Below, one piece after another: positions 10,192 to 24,023 of a DNA stretch of 64,000 bases; within the stretch, counting starts at the first letter, position 1, and each line of letters begins with the position of its first letter. The position numbers and the translations under genes were made by a program. The DNA lies in contig NC_083655.1 in the NCBI RefSeq assembly GCF_963576545.1, positions 15,330,940 to 15,394,939 on the forward strand, given 5' to 3'. A model generated the notes under the pieces. The model was not told the DNA's origin, did no database searches, and saw nothing but the letters and a program-made list of their open reading frames with translations. The DNA comes from Limanda limanda. Taxonomy: Eukaryota; Chordata; Actinopteri; Pleuronectiformes; Pleuronectidae.

Positions 10192-12299
10192 ATGATCTAA
10201 AAAGAATGTTCATTTAAATTTGATTGAAATTGATTTAAAGGAATCGCAAAATATATTCCTTCTAGTCCTGAGGTGATTTTATTGTTTGATACTTATCGAT
10301 CAGAATCACATTTTATTAAAACCGGTTTCGGGGTAAGGCCTGACCTTCTATCCAGCATTAAAGAAGGCCTTCAGCTGACCATCCCAGCCCCAGAGAAAAT
10401 CCCCCCTACACTTCTCGAGATGCCTCCAAATTCCTGGCCAAATGAAGCCTTTTCTTTGAGAAGCGACGCAAGGGCATTCCTCCTCAGGGGGACACAATAA
10501 CCCCTTTCACCGTGGCCTGGCTCTGAAATTTCACAGGTGATGGGAGGAACGCTGGACACTCGATCCTCCTCCCTCCCTCCCTCCTCAGACTTTGGGAGAG
10601 GAAAAGGGAGAGAGAGATGCTGATCGGGAAGAAATGAGCTGAGTGCGAATGGACGAGTGACTCAGTTTCAATCAGATGGGCTGATAGGAGGCTTTTGGGG
10701 GGATGAAGCTGCTGTAAAACATTCAGATTTGACGACCATACCTGGAAAAATTTATACTAACAACAATAAATCTCATTCTTATTAAAATACCACTCCAAGT
10801 GCACGTCTCAGTCCGACAAAAAGAGCTGAGGGGAGAGGAGTTGGACCACAACGGAGAGGAGATGAGTAAAACTGAAAACAGACAGGAGAAGTGATGTTAC
10901 CGCCTCCATTGGCAAGGCGAGGTAACGATAGAGGCAGAAAAAGGCCTTTGCTTCAGTCAACGAGGCATTATAAAATACACAGCAGTCACCATGATGAATA
11001 TTGATGTTTGTATTATAGTCACTTAGCTGATGCTCTCATCCAGAGAAGCTTATATCAATTGGCAGCGGAGACTTATCCCAGTCAGCAGGACTTTTGATAA
11101 TTCATTAGAAAAACGAATGGAGTCATTAGAGAAAGGTTAACATACGATGTTAAACAGCTTACTCCATTCAGGTGGCATTCAGAAACACACAAACAGCAAA
11201 TCATTTTTAAACATCTGTCGATAGTGCTCATTCTGCTAAATACCTTGCTCCTCCAGGGCACTCCCATGTTTGTGAATGAACATTGTGAGGTTTTCATGCA
11301 TGTGTCTTATCATTCATACCTAAACAGTCTCTATAGGAAACCCAAATTTGGGCAGGTGAGGATGGAGTTGGGATAAGAGAGAGGAGGCCTCAGTCCTTCT
11401 TTCCTTATCTCCTTTAACATATACACTGGACCATCCTTTATAGATAGAAAAGTATTTACCCCCAGTCATTACACCATATAAAGCAATACATTTGTAGTGT
11501 CTCTAGCAGGCCCTTGAAAATAAAGAAACAACAAAGCATCGGATTTATTATCGTGACACGGTCCAGAACTTAAGTTATCTTTGTGTGGTTGGCCGGGCTC
11601 CAACTTCATAAATTTAGATTTTTTTCTTTCATATCTGTCCAGCCAGGAGTCATGTTGAAGAACAAGCATGTTGAATGTCTAGCTACACAATGTCATCATC
11701 AAAACAAAATATGTTATTATGTATGTTTTTTCACTAAATCTCTAGCACAGACACCAAAATAATTTTTCATTATTACTTTAATGGGGGAACCGTCTCTATA
11801 CTTGTATGTTCTTCATGTTATTATGATTTTAACTTTTCAGTCCTTTTTGTTTGTTTTTTATTTAGTTTTTCCTTTCTATGAAAAAATCCTTTCTTAGGTG
11901 ATGTGACCAGGGTAGGAAACCTTATTTGAACTGTAGTTTGTCACTGAACTAATCTTCCATGTGCTATAACTGGAGTTGGTTGACAAAACAACAACCTATG
12001 GTGCAGTGTAACTATTATCTCTCTATTTGAATTCTCCCCCACATCTTTCCTCAGGCATCAAGTTCAAAGTAAAGGACATTTTCTGACTTTACAACCGTAG
12101 CCCATGACTTATTCTGCGAGAGGTTTTAAAGCCTACCTCTACTGGCAATCAGTGGTACTGCATCCTATAGCAATACTTTGAGACTTTTCTTATCTATCTA
12201 GTAGGAACTGAGCCAAACTTCCTTTTTCTCAAAGATTTTTTCTGGAAAAAAAATGTCCAGTGTTTATTCTTACGTTAGCTTTGATATAAATTTGTTAAG
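10192..12299. other. Intergenic DNA without recognised features
   Basis: AT-rich intergenic sequence with a purine/pyrimidine-rich patch (TCCCTCCCTCCC near 10569). I see no conserved coding segment, RNA gene or complete transposon here. Confidence 0.5.
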
Positions 12300-13500
12300 C
12301 AATATGATAAAAAATTGGGTGAAACGTTGATTGACAGCTGAGACTAAAGGCCAATTTATGCCTCTCCGTTTTTTCTATTACGGACAGATAAGACCGCCCT
12401 ATCCGTCGTGGAACGCCCTCTCCGAGGGCCTCGGAGAACTTTTCGTACACGTCTGATTTTTCTAACTGTACGTGTTTATTTCGGAGACCCCACGGACAGC
12501 TCTTGGCTGTGATTGGTCCGCGAACGACATCATTTCCGTATGACGTCATTTCCGTATTTCCGGACCTCAAACTTCCTGTTTACTTGTAGCCACAAACACG
12601 AACACAACTATGATTCTACGATTAATGTGACGTGTGTGTTAAGCCAGCGGAGTTGTCCGGCTGACGGTGGCTCGTTAGAGCACTGAGGGCATGTGTGCAC
12701 GGTCACATACGGTTAGAACGAGCTTTCAAAACGGCGCTAGCAGGCTAGGCTAGCGGGCTAGGCTAGCCACCATGCTAACTGCGGTGGTAACAGTGCAAGA
12801 ACCCGCCGTCACGACTTTAATTCCACTTCTATCATGACACTGTTTCTATAATACCGTCAGGTTAGAAGCAAACACTGGGTAGCAGTTAGTGCCGGGAGTC
12901 CCTGCTGACTGTGTGTGGAAGCTGGGGGGGGAGCTAGGTCCGTGTAGCTTCTAGCTACATGTAGCCTCAATCAGATTCAAGCTGTGGAATCAGCAACGCA
13001 GTTCGGAAACAAGACCGGGGAACCGCTGCGCTAAGAAACGATTACATCAGCATTTTGACCCGCTGGGTGTCACTTTATTTAGTTCTGTTAGTTGCCATGG
13101 TTCAGTGTGTGGGAGGCAGGCTAACATGTAAACAGAGACACGTGGACTTCTTCTTCCCAAATGGGGTAGGCTTCTCTGAGCTCGTCTTCCGTTGCGCCAC
13201 CTATGGGTTTGGCGATGATTTTTTTCCGACCTACTGTGTCGTAGAAGTAAATATCAAAAAGACTCTTCGCCCACCGCTGAGACCTCTCCGAGAAACGGAC
13301 ACGTAGTAGTATATAAGAGCCTTTACTCATGATTGGTCGAGCGGAGATATCAATGGGACCTGGCTGCCCTTGGCTCCATCCCCTGATCACTACTGTATCA
13401 ACTCTGGCTCCACTGTTTTCCTATCTAGGATATTTTTACTTAATTTTTGGATAGTGGGAGGAAGTGGAGATGCATGGCCCATCTTTATATACAGTCAATC
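12300..13500. repeat. Second dispersed teleost repeat, interrupted by a transposon
   Basis: The left piece (about 12320-12345) reads GTTGATTGACAGCTGAGACT. The right piece (13325-13500) reads CATGATTGGTCGAGC, later GGTGGGAGG-like TAGTGGGAGGAAGTGGAGA and CATCTTTATATACAGTC. These phrases are known to me as one contiguous fish repeat, so the 979-bp GC-rich block between them looks like a later insertion. A related fragment is at 23901-23950 in this same window. Confidence 0.5.
12346..13324. mobile_element. Harbinger-like non-autonomous DNA transposon (MITE-like), 979 bp
   Basis: The left end reads AAAGGCCAATTTATGCCTCT and the right end, reverse-complemented, starts AAAGGCTCTTATATA. Both ends continue to a TCCGTTT motif, giving imperfect terminal inverted repeats. 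ACT directly flanks both ends (12343-12345, 13325-13327), a 3-bp target duplication as in PIF/Harbinger elements. The interior is GC- and CpG-rich, with a 13-bp direct repeat (GGCTAGGCTAG core) near 12749. It has no transposase frame. Class assignment is an inference from end sequence and duplication size. Confidence 0.45.
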
Positions 13501-16500
13501 GTATAAACAGTCACAGTGAATAATTCAATTCATTTTTAAAAGCCACTACTTTGTGCTGCCCCTTCTGATTGGGGAACCTGGATAGGAGGTGGGATCGAGG
13601 ACAGATTTTATGAACCCTTCACTTGTAAGGGTTGAAGTTTGCACACTTTCCCACCTGTTTGTTCAAAATGGCTGCCTACAAAAAACAAGGTCAACACTCA
13701 ATTCTGCTCACGTCTCGCCAGTCTTTCATCTGCTCTCTGATGTTGTCCACAGGACAACTTTCAAGCTAGGTTCAAGCCTCAGAGGAATAAAAAAACCCTG
13801 GCAACTACACATATCTCTTCCTGTTGGTGATTTTCAGGGATTTACCAATAAAAAGAAAATTGCATGAAAAGCCCCTCATAGATTTGCAGCATGTGACACA
13901 TATGAGGATAATTACTGTCATAAGCATCTGGAGTTTAGTGTATATTAGGGTAAACAATATGGAAAGTAGACTTGCAGAGGTTTGGAGAATCTCCTCAGAC
14001 TGTGCACTTTCAACAGGGTCCCATACAGTCCTGATCATAGCCTTTGCTTTCCCAGCCTGGCCACACAGGAAAGGCTAAGACACACTAGACAGTAAACCCA
14101 GGTCAGGTCCAGCTCGCAAGGCTATAAATTGACTCTTTCATGGTCGGAGCATTGAATGGAGCAGTGGTAAAGTGTGTATTTCCAGTGTGGCCTGCAGGGA
14201 AACTACATTGAAAAACCTCCATACCTCCATTGTGCCTCTATAGATTTGGCAGAGAGAAAACATACTTTATTGGGTTAGCCCTAAACAAAACCAAAGTTTT
14301 TACACTTTGCCTTCTGCACAGTTGAAGAAACAAGATATGAAGTGTTAAGCAGTGTGCTTTAAGGCCCGTTTATACTCAACGGTAGTTACGTATATAGAAA
14401 CAGACAGAGCCTTCTGTCTATATATATCTGTGTTTATTTTGTTCGCAAATATTTTGTACCTATTTGGAAGAAATCAACAAAATCAAGCAGTACCACATGA
14501 AATTCATGAAATTGTTGGGGAAAGTGTAGCTCGTAGTTCAGGAAAGACGACTGTAACACAAGAGAGAGAAATATGGCAAAAAATTTAAAAACCTTTTGAG
14601 GAGAGACTTTAGGATTTTGCAATAAACCACAGAGAAGTCTGATCTGAATGAGGAATCTATTTGCTCGTCTTACTCTGGGGAAGAAAAGAGACAATTTTCC
14701 CACAATGCTGTGCCTAGACCTTTAACTGCATCAGCATGCAGAAGCCGCATCCCTTCCTCTTCCTGTCTATCTGTTAAACACTGTGCATGTGTGAGTGTTT
14801 GACAAAGTCCATCTCTCAGATTGGTGTGGAATGTTGGTAGTGACTTGGGCTTCAAGTCTGTGCTCTCCTCTCTCTGAGCAATCATTCAGAGTGCATTCAT
14901 GATTACAGACACATACAAGCCAAGCTAATTGTTTGAACAGCCTATTTATATGTTTGCATAAAGTAGGTTGTGACTTTCACTGGGACTTTCACAAATTCAG
15001 GGACTCTCCTGATAGATGAGCCCATAAAGGGGCACATTTCAGTCTATTAAAGTGGTTTTCTTAACACAACATATCTTCTCAGACTGTGCAGATGAAATCT
15101 AGAAGACTATGCTCATGTGTAGTTACTGCTCACATATATGGAAGATTGACTGTTTCATCACAAGTCTTCTGGTAGGAACGCATATACAGTCACGCTTGCG
15201 ACTCTGAAAGGTTTAAGACTACATGCTTATGTTTACCGGGTAATATTTACCAGTTTCATCACCTTATACCCCATTCAGGCCGACACAGTGATGCAGGTTG
15301 AACCCATGATGGGGGTCTAAATCAATTGACCTTCTTTCATCACCCTCCCCTCCACCAGGGTGACTTTGGATGCTGAATTGCTTTTGCTATCGGGAATGAA
15401 AATAAATTAAGTGATATGGACGTTTGAATGTCATTTAAGTGACTCAGAAAGAGGGGGGCTGGGGCAGGTGGCAATATGGTTTATTTGTTTTTATATATTT
15501 TTTATATTATGTGTTGGGAACACCCAGGGTCCCTACTGATGTGGCGTTTTATTAAAAGAAATGTCATGATTTATTCATCAGGTTTGTTTCAATCGCACTT
15601 TGTTGCATTGTGCTTGAACAAATTTGGCAGTTTAAATAAAAAGGGATCAATACAGCACCATCACAAAATCATCAAACTGTTGTCTGTGTATTTTCTCGAC
15701 ATAAATCGTGTTTTTTCAGCCACGGTTCTTGTTTCACTGCATATTACTTCCCTGGTGAAAGCCAGTCAACCAAACTGTAGTTTTCGGATATATGTCAACC
15801 AGTACCAGACACACTATGCTGTTTGTTTTGTGTTTACTTCATGTCTGCGTGGATACCAGCCAACAAAGCCATCTGAGTACTGAAGACGCATGTGGCCAAC
15901 AGATGTCCCATATTGTTTGTATTAAGCTGACAATGTCATTGTTTTTATGTAATATGTTATTGATAGATTAGGTTCTATCGGGGTTAAAAGATTTATTGGT
16001 CATTCTTCATGTTAATATGTGTCGTCAGTTACATTCGCACATTTATTCTTTGTCACATGAAATGACTCAGAGACCTTCAGGGATGAAAAAGATAATTTCT
16101 GTTTTAGTTTTACACTAAACAATGCTTAGAAAAGGGATATGAGATGTGCAAACTTAAAGCTGCAAATTCTGGATAAGACAGAGGCTCATAATCATGGCAT
16201 GTGGCAGATTCATTTACGGAGCTAACCTTTAATTCTGGGGCGTCCCCGCAGCTGATCAGAGTCCAGGCTAAGTCAGAAATAACAAAAACTGTGGTTAGTC
16301 TCTGTTGAATCAGAGCTTACCAGAAAGCATTTGATAGAGGGTGATGTAGAGGAAATGGCCAAGTTCAGCCTGTTCAGTTCTCATGATACGTGGGTTCAGC
16401 ATCAACCCAAACCAAACAAAATATACAGTAGACATCAGACATCCCACTGTGGTGCAGGCTTCGGCTATGGTCACTGCAGACATAACCTCAAGCTTTTGTT

Positions 16501-17775
16501 TGGTGCTAGTGTAACACATTCCGCAAGCACCGGTTCAGAAGTTAAATGCATCCTATTTTCAATCACTGTCTGAAGCCGAGTGAGAAGGTATCTGCTCTTA
16601 GCTGTTCTCTATGATTAATGGTAATGAGGTCCTGCGCTCCCATTGGACAGTCTCAAACCATTTCTCATGCTTAAGTATCCAATGTCCTCCTGGCCCCAGA
16701 GGAGCATGCTCGGTGTAGAAAGGTAAGAAGTGTGCGGAGGATAAAACACGGTGTCGCCCACCGTGGAAGAACACAGCTGAGGTTGAGGGGAGGTCAGGAA
16801 TCCCAAGTTGTGGCAGAATGTGAGGAATGTTGCCTGCAGATCTCAACAGTGAAACTCTGTGACCACAGAGAGATACCATCTTAGGATTTGCAGGGTTATA
16901 GCTCAGGGTCAAAGTTACAGGATGAGTGAAATTAGTCCAGGTCCCAAAATGTTACACTACAGATGTTTTGTAGTTGATCCACAAGCAGTCAAATGAAAAC
17001 AAAACATGACAGATGATTTTCATTATCCAAGACGCCACAAAAATGTTATCTAGCTTATTATTATTCCACTTTATGACATGTAACTTAAATCACTTGCACA
17101 GTAAATTGTCACTTCAAACATTTCCTGCTCTCTCAACATCTTGTTTTGACACTTTTACATGTCCTCAGTCTCGTCTGATGGTTATGGTTATGGTTTTGCA
17201 CAAGCCTTAACCGATCAATATCATTATGATTCAGACCCTCATATAACCTGGGATATGACTTATCTGGGATAACCAAGTCCAGTACACAGGAAGAGGAAAC
17301 TTTTCAATCGCCCAATATATTTTTCTTTAAACTAAGATTTAGCAGGTTCCTTTGTTTTAACAAGACAAACTGGTTGCAGCCATGTTGGAGTCTCTGTGAG
17401 TCTATTATACTGAACTCACATTTATATGTTCTACGCATTAACCATCTGCTAAAAGGAGGCTCTAGCCAATCATATCAAGTTCAAACAAACAGTGGAGTGC
17501 AGGTGCTGGTCAGTCAAATCATGTTATGCAAAATGAGCAGAGGCTTCTGGTTAACCTGGTGTGTTTGTCTGGCTTTGGTTTTCTCCTAAGGGAAAAAGGC
17601 ATGTCAAAAGGAAAACTGTTATGATCAGTAGATTAAATAGTAGTCATAACTCAGAAATCATGAAACAATACATCGGAATCCATCTGATTTCTTTTGTGCC
17701 AGTCAGTTGAGTTGAAGTGTTGACATTTCCCTGGATTCTTTAAATATTTTACTTTCCTTTGGTACTTAATAAAAA
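13501..17775. other. Intergenic DNA without recognised genes
   Basis: The longest open frame, 15476-15883 (135 codons from an ATG), is AT-rich, matches no family I know and lacks splice or codon-bias support. At 14362 a sequence starting AAGGCCCGTTTATACTCAAC resembles the terminus of the Harbinger-like element at 12346, but no matching far end was found. Confidence 0.45.
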
Positions 17776-17885
17776 GTCAGGAGATTGCCAAAGTCATTAC
17801 GATTACTCCTCTGGGCACCATATGGACATCTGTACCAAATGTCATGTCAGTCCATCCAGTTATTGTTGAGATACTATTGATACTG
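17776..17885. repeat. Fragment of a common teleost dispersed repeat
   Basis: Phrases GCCAAAGTCATTACGATTAC, CTCTGGGCACCATATGGACA, TCTGTACCAAATGTCATG and GTTATTGTTGAGATACT occur in the order seen in a repeat present in very many fish introns and intergenic regions. Family name not known to me. Confidence 0.55.
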
Positions 17886-20800
17886 GCATGACAAGTCCTA
17901 CAGGTTGTGTGAAGAATCCTCCTAAACATTTTATAACCACCATCTTGAGAGATGAGGGAATACAACATAAATGAAGGGTTGCTTCATATACAGTCTATAT
18001 TTTAGCTTCCTGTCAGTGAAAGAACACACAAAAGACACCCATCCATAGAAATGCAGCACCGTAACACTCAATGCATGCTTCTCTGTACAATTGAGTCTTA
18101 TGTGTTCTATTCTTTTCAGTGTTTCATTTCTCCAAGTCACTCCAATCCACCCTTTCAGCCAGACTGCCCTCTCCAAACTGCTCATTATCTTTCTAATGCA
18201 CAGGCACCTCCCTGAGTTTGATGCGACCGTGTGGAGAATGGAGGCAGACAGATGGACTACAATAGGCGTCGCCTTATTTGGGAGAAATACTGTTTTCTGG
18301 CAGCATTATAGATCCTTTGAAGAAGCTTTTTATGCAGAGCTGGCTCAACAGCAGTGGATGCATGTAAGAGTTATGCGTTTTGGTCTTGTTTGGGCACTAT
18401 GAGAGAACTTTCCATGTAAGTCAACGATTAATTCTACTTTATGTACTGTCAACACCTTTATGGCTTCACACCATTTCTCACGCCTTCAGATCATTTCTCC
18501 AACTGGATCTCCAAAGGGACACTGACTGCTTTTGTGTTAATCTCATATTAAACGAGAGAGATCTCTGTATGAGAATAGTGATAAAGAAAAACTCATTATT
18601 TGGATGGGCAAGCCATAAAATATATCCTCTGAAAGTGAAATGTCATCAGCACCAAAAGGCTGCACATACGGAGACCATTCACATCTGTAAGTGATTCCAG
18701 ACAAAGCTCTTCTCACACCATGATCATCATACCCTTCAGGGAGGAGGATTTATTACCGGACTGTTGTCTTGGACGGCATCAGTTTTAGCGATGGCTCTAA
18801 TAAACTGGCTCTACATCGTGCATAGACTCACGACCAAGGATTGGTTCCCCTAAGATAATGACTTACTTTAGTCTCACTGTTAAGCTTCACCTTTCGCTCT
18901 CAACCACCTGCGCCCTGCAGTCACATCCACCATCCACAAAGAATTATGTAAGTAGTGTAGAGAGGTCTGTAATTTGGGGAGGTTAATAGGGCTCTGGGGG
19001 TAAGAGCTAAAGGTCTGTCATACCAATCCGGAGCAGGGAGGGTTTATAAGTCTGATGTCTCTACTGCTGGCCTCAAGGTCTGAGAAATCATCAAGCCAAT
19101 CAAACTTGTTATCAACTTAATAGCAATAATAATAATATCAATATAAAGAATAAGACCATTTTCTACATTTCTACATTTGGAAATATTATATGTTTTACTA
19201 TATTTATTTAACAACTCTAGTAACAAGTTACATACCAAACTTTATTCATTTAAAAAGATAAATACAAATTTGCACTTTTACTTTGGTTACTTTAATAACA
19301 TTTTGCTGATACAGCTTCCGTACAAGATTCTGAAATCAGAATAAAACTGTATTGTTTAAAAATGTCATAGCATATAATTAGGACTTTTACTTCACTGTAA
19401 AAAAAATTATAGGTCTATTACTAATAAATTACCAAAGGGTAAATTACACAGATGCTAAGGTTTAGTTTGAAGCTAGTTAAAACATTGACCTTACTTTCAC
19501 CCAGTCGGACCTGCTGGTTATCAACAGTCTGAAGACACAGACGATGAAGTGCAGCAGAGAAGTTTACTGTGAGAGAAACAGTGAAATAGTTAAAGCCCTC
19601 AGTTCCTCTGTAAGCTGCCTCTGTTGTTTATCTGCTTAGTGGTTTTCTCAGTTCAACTAATCTCACCAGTGTAACATGAGCTAACTGCTAACCGCCGCTA
19701 ACTGTGATAGCCAACGCAGATTTTGCACATTCACATGCAGACTCTGTTTATGGAGATTACATCTGTTTTTATATATCACAGAGTCTGAATGCAGCTTAAT
19801 CAGTTTTTAGGAGAATAATCAATAAGGTGGTGGTATTATCAGTTTACATCTTAAGTTATTCTGGTAATGACAGGGGAAGTATAAAAAACTGCTGAAATTT
19901 GTTTTTTCCCCGCAGCATACCTGAAAGGGGGGTGGGGTGGGGGGGGCTAACCTGCCTCAGCCTGACGGTGTAAAGGAAGAACAGAGTTGTGGCCTGTGAT
20001 GAGTGCTACATGACTCGTCTTGAGCTATGTGATGACCTCTACACCAAGCTGCCTGAGGGGTCGAAGGTCAAATGGGGCAGCTGTACTCAACGGGAGCATG
20101 ACAGCTTTTTTTCAATTAGTCCACTGACAGTGAGTTAATGATTTTCTGCGCCAAAACTAGAAGTGATTACACAAACAGGAATTTAAAATGTAATTATTTT
20201 GCGGTCTGAAGTAATAAGAGCAACACCACCAAGATGGGTTGTGAGTTTTCATATAATTAAGTTTTTCAAAGACTAGCTTGAGCTCAGTGGATCTCTAAAG
20301 ATAAATGATAGCTGGAACAATGTCAGTTATTCTCACTCATAACGATTGATAAACTGTAATACTTCACATTTTTATGGTAACTATTTTTTATTATGATTTG
20401 TATATCTATATTTTTGAGTCACAGTTTTATCTGCTAGTTTGTACCTTTTCCTGACTGACTGACTTTACACATGATGAGGTTAGATGGCTTCATATCATGC
20501 TTCTCTGCAGATTTTCTTGTGTTTTCTAGTTACATAATACATTTACAAATGTAATGTGACTACATGGTACTTGTATTTAGGTAAAAGTCAATACATTTTT
20601 ATACTTACAATTGTTCTAACATTTTAGAGAGTTAGGCACAGTGGCAAATTTTTTTAAACTAAACTAGCCAGTGATTTTCTCGATATCTTCCAAGCTAGTG
20701 CTTACAGGGCATGAGTGGGTCGTACATGCACTCACTTGCAGATATATGTAAGAGGCTTGGGCTTGACATACAGTTGGTGATATATCACAGTGAATGCTCA

Positions 20801-23273
20801 CTGTCACTTTTACTTCATGTCAAATATGCACCCTCACTGCATGGAAAGGTTCGGTGCATTCAGTTGTTACTGGGGATTACAACATCCCAGTCTAATGAGA
20901 TGCTGAACAGAAATTTGTTTTTGGTACAAGAGGTTCCAAATCAACATTTTAAATGTCCAGATTTGTTAACTGTCTTTGGAATGAGGAAAAAGGTGTAAAT
21001 CAAAGTCAGCATTGAACAGATGTGTTGTTTATTCCCTCTTAAGTTGAGCAATTCAAAGTGAATGGTCTCCGTATTTTAGGTGACGTGGAAGACGGGGGAC
21101 CAGCTATGTATCTTCAAACCTGAAAATGGCAGAAGAGGAAGGAGCACATGTGATTGGCGCTGATGGATGTGTCCATGTCACGTTGAGGGGGACACAATCT
21201 ACACACGATCTTCATTTAGTGTGAGTGTGCAAGGGTCGCATGTCAAATCGACACCACAGTACACCATGATCACAGTGTACTACGTGTGAGTGTATTGACT
21301 GAAGTCAGAGTGGACCGACTAAGGATCCGATCTGAGACATCAATGCAAATGGTTTGCTTTGTATGTATACATAACTTATTCTAACCCAGCATTATACACT
21401 GTATAAGGCTTCTTGAATAAAAGCAATTTTACTTGTTTTAGTTTGGAAATAGCTGGGAAACCAGACCAATCATCTAGCTGCTAGCTTACATTCACTCACG
21501 TTTGGACCAATCACAACCATTTATCTAAAGTAGGGTAGGTTTTATATTATGATTGACAAAGGAGAGCATTTACACAACTCGGTTTGGAGAGCTCTGTTGA
21601 AACAAAAACCTGCAGAATTTAATGATGAGAAGGATGTGTTTTCTGTATGACTATAGGGAAATGGTTTAGATTTTTCTGTACTTCTGTACCAGCTGTGTGG
21701 TGAAAATAACTCAGTGCTAATGGATTACCATCTAGGATACAGGACATACAGTCATTACAAGAAAACACTCATACACTCCCTTACAATTACAGACAGGCAG
21801 ACGTTCATCAAACCTCCATCCAAACTCTACCACATCAGATCCCTACTGAAGCAAACACACCCTGTCATTTTGGAATATGAATAGTGACACACATTCGCTC
21901 AGTGCTGCTCCTGTGGGTGCACACTGCTCCAGGACAGTGCTCTACAACTCACTGAGAGGGTGGGAGGGGAGACACGGACACTTATGAAAAGGAGCTCTGT
22001 GAGCGAGGCCCGGCCTCCAATGTCCACACAGCAAACCAGGAAATATGAGAGAGAAAATTTTAGTCAGTACTGGCTGAAAATAGCAAACCTCTGTTCTATA
22101 TTGGGAACATGGATTTTTTGATAATTGCATTATAACAGTATTCAATGTGTACAAATATTATAAATTATACCGTACGAGCTGTGTTTATCACGCTGCATTT
22201 AGCACAGATGTTCCTACATGTGTGATATTTAGGGGGTTTAAGTGAGAGAAACATTGATATTTCAAAATCATCTGCAGTTTATCAATACCGTAAATTTAGT
22301 CTCAATGTGAAATTGTCAATGTACTTTCCATTTATCCAGGTCACATCTATGGACACATGACCTTGTCAAACTTCACATGTTTGTACCTAGACTGATGATA
22401 ATTTATTATTACAGCTATTTAAAGCTTAATAGTTTCCATAGTATGTGGCTTTCTGCTGATGTGGAAACTTCAGCCTTTAAATCGTGAATCTGCATGTGCA
22501 GGAGTCATGATGACTGGCTCTGTTGTTGACCTATCAGACCACCAACACACACACACATACAGACACCTATTATCTATCATTTTGAGGACACTCAAGCTGC
22601 TTTCAGACATGGAACTCAAGTAATTTCCCTGCAATATTCTGGAGAGGCTGTATGTGAGAACGCTAATGTTCGAGTTAGTTGTTCCTGACAATTTCCTTCA
22701 CCCAAACGCCACTACTCCCTAATGGACCAGCCATTCCCATTTCACTGGCTGTGAGTCCCCAAAAGTAGGCTTTGGCCTATGACTGTACACACACACACTC
22801 ACACACAAAGAGAGCTAAAGAAAGTTGAGGCCACCCACCCTCATTTCACAGTAGCCCTTCTATTGTCCCATTCAGCCTACGTATTGGCCTGCTTTCTTCT
22901 CCCCTGCTGCAGCCACCTAAGCTTATTTTGCCCATAACCTTCACTGACCTTTTCCTCTGTGTCAACTGACTCTACTCTCAGTATGAACCTCACACTTTCA
23001 CCTTGACACCTTTAATAAGGATGCTGCAACTGAGTCTGTACAGTGTATTTGCTGCAGATCATGTCTGCTGTCTGTTTTTTAACAGCTGCAGCCTCACATA
23101 CCAAAGGTCATGCCACTCTCCTTACTCAACAGATTCATCCTGAGGGCTCCCTGGAGATCCGCCCCAGCCAGGTGGTTAAAACACATATTACCTTCAGTAC
23201 TTTAATGATTGGCTCAAAGCAGAGCATTGCAGTTGGTGATAAACTGTTCTATTATTGGAGGGAAATTGGTTTA

Positions 23274-23307
23274 GCAGTCAAACTGTCCATCAGGACAGTT
23301 TGACTGC
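23274..23307. repeat. Perfect 15-bp inverted repeat with 4-base loop
   Basis: Arms GCAGTCAAACTGTCC (23274-23288) and its exact reverse complement (23293-23307), separated by ATCA. It could be a hairpin or a transposon footprint. It is not a transcription terminator in a eukaryotic context. Confidence 0.85.
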
Positions 23308-23900
23308 ATACAGAGTTATTGGGCTGTGGGTGCACCACTGCATGTTTTCAACAATGTTTTATGTAATAACTGAAATGTAAGAAATTTGAAGTTTAAGGAG
23401 CACAAAGAGAGAAAGTTCAATGGCCCAAACATTTTCTCAAAAATATACTTACCATAGATCTGGTTACAATCTGTTAGTATTGCTGTGGCTCATGTTCCTC
23501 AAACAGCATCAATAAGAGTGTAATTAAAAAATAATCTCACATAGGCGCATCATTGAAGCCTTCAAATGACACTTTAACTGGCTGAAGCCATCATAGATGC
23601 CTCTCAGCTAGGATGTGCTCAGACAGAAGGAAATTCCTGACTTTTTGAGACATTTAAATGCCTTGTTGCATGTCTGGCTGCTTCCTTTCTCTAATGCTCG
23701 GAAGCATCAGGCTGCTTCCCATTACAAACACCTGTGGCCCAGACCAGACTGACTTCAGTTCATGACATAGTATTTTGGCCCCGTTGAGACAGTCCTGGGA
23801 AAATTGTTTGCATCATGTTAGGTAGTTCTGATCACTCTAATTCACAGTGTTTATGTTTCTGGTAATATTGCTTTGGTTATTTGAGCATATACATGGCATT

Positions 23901-23950
23901 CCTATCCAAGATATTTGAGCTTCATTTCTGGATGGTGGGAGGAAGTGGAC
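23901..23950. repeat. Fragment related to the repeat at 13420-13469
   Basis: CCTATCCAAGATATTTGAGC and GGATGGTGGGAGGAAGTGGA align with CTATCTAGGATATTTTTACT and GGATAGTGGGAGGAAGTGGA at 13421-13469, showing two copies of one repeat family in the same intergenic space. Confidence 0.65.
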
Positions 23951-24023
23951 AGTCTATGATGCAAACATAAAAAAATAGTAACAGGTTAAATACTAAATAA
24001 TGTTTATTTAAATTCACCTGATT

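Larger units (their letters stand above)
17886..24010. other. Intergenic DNA without recognised genes
   Basis: Scattered short open frames only, none recognisable. It includes a G-rich run near 19926-19947, the hairpin at 23274 and the repeat fragment at 23901. No exon with conserved protein content is seen on either strand. Confidence 0.45.

Noticed and set aside
15476..15883. 135-codon frame beginning at ATG in intergenic DNA
   Set aside because: AT-rich, repetitive hydrophobic start, no family resemblance and no splice context or promoter.
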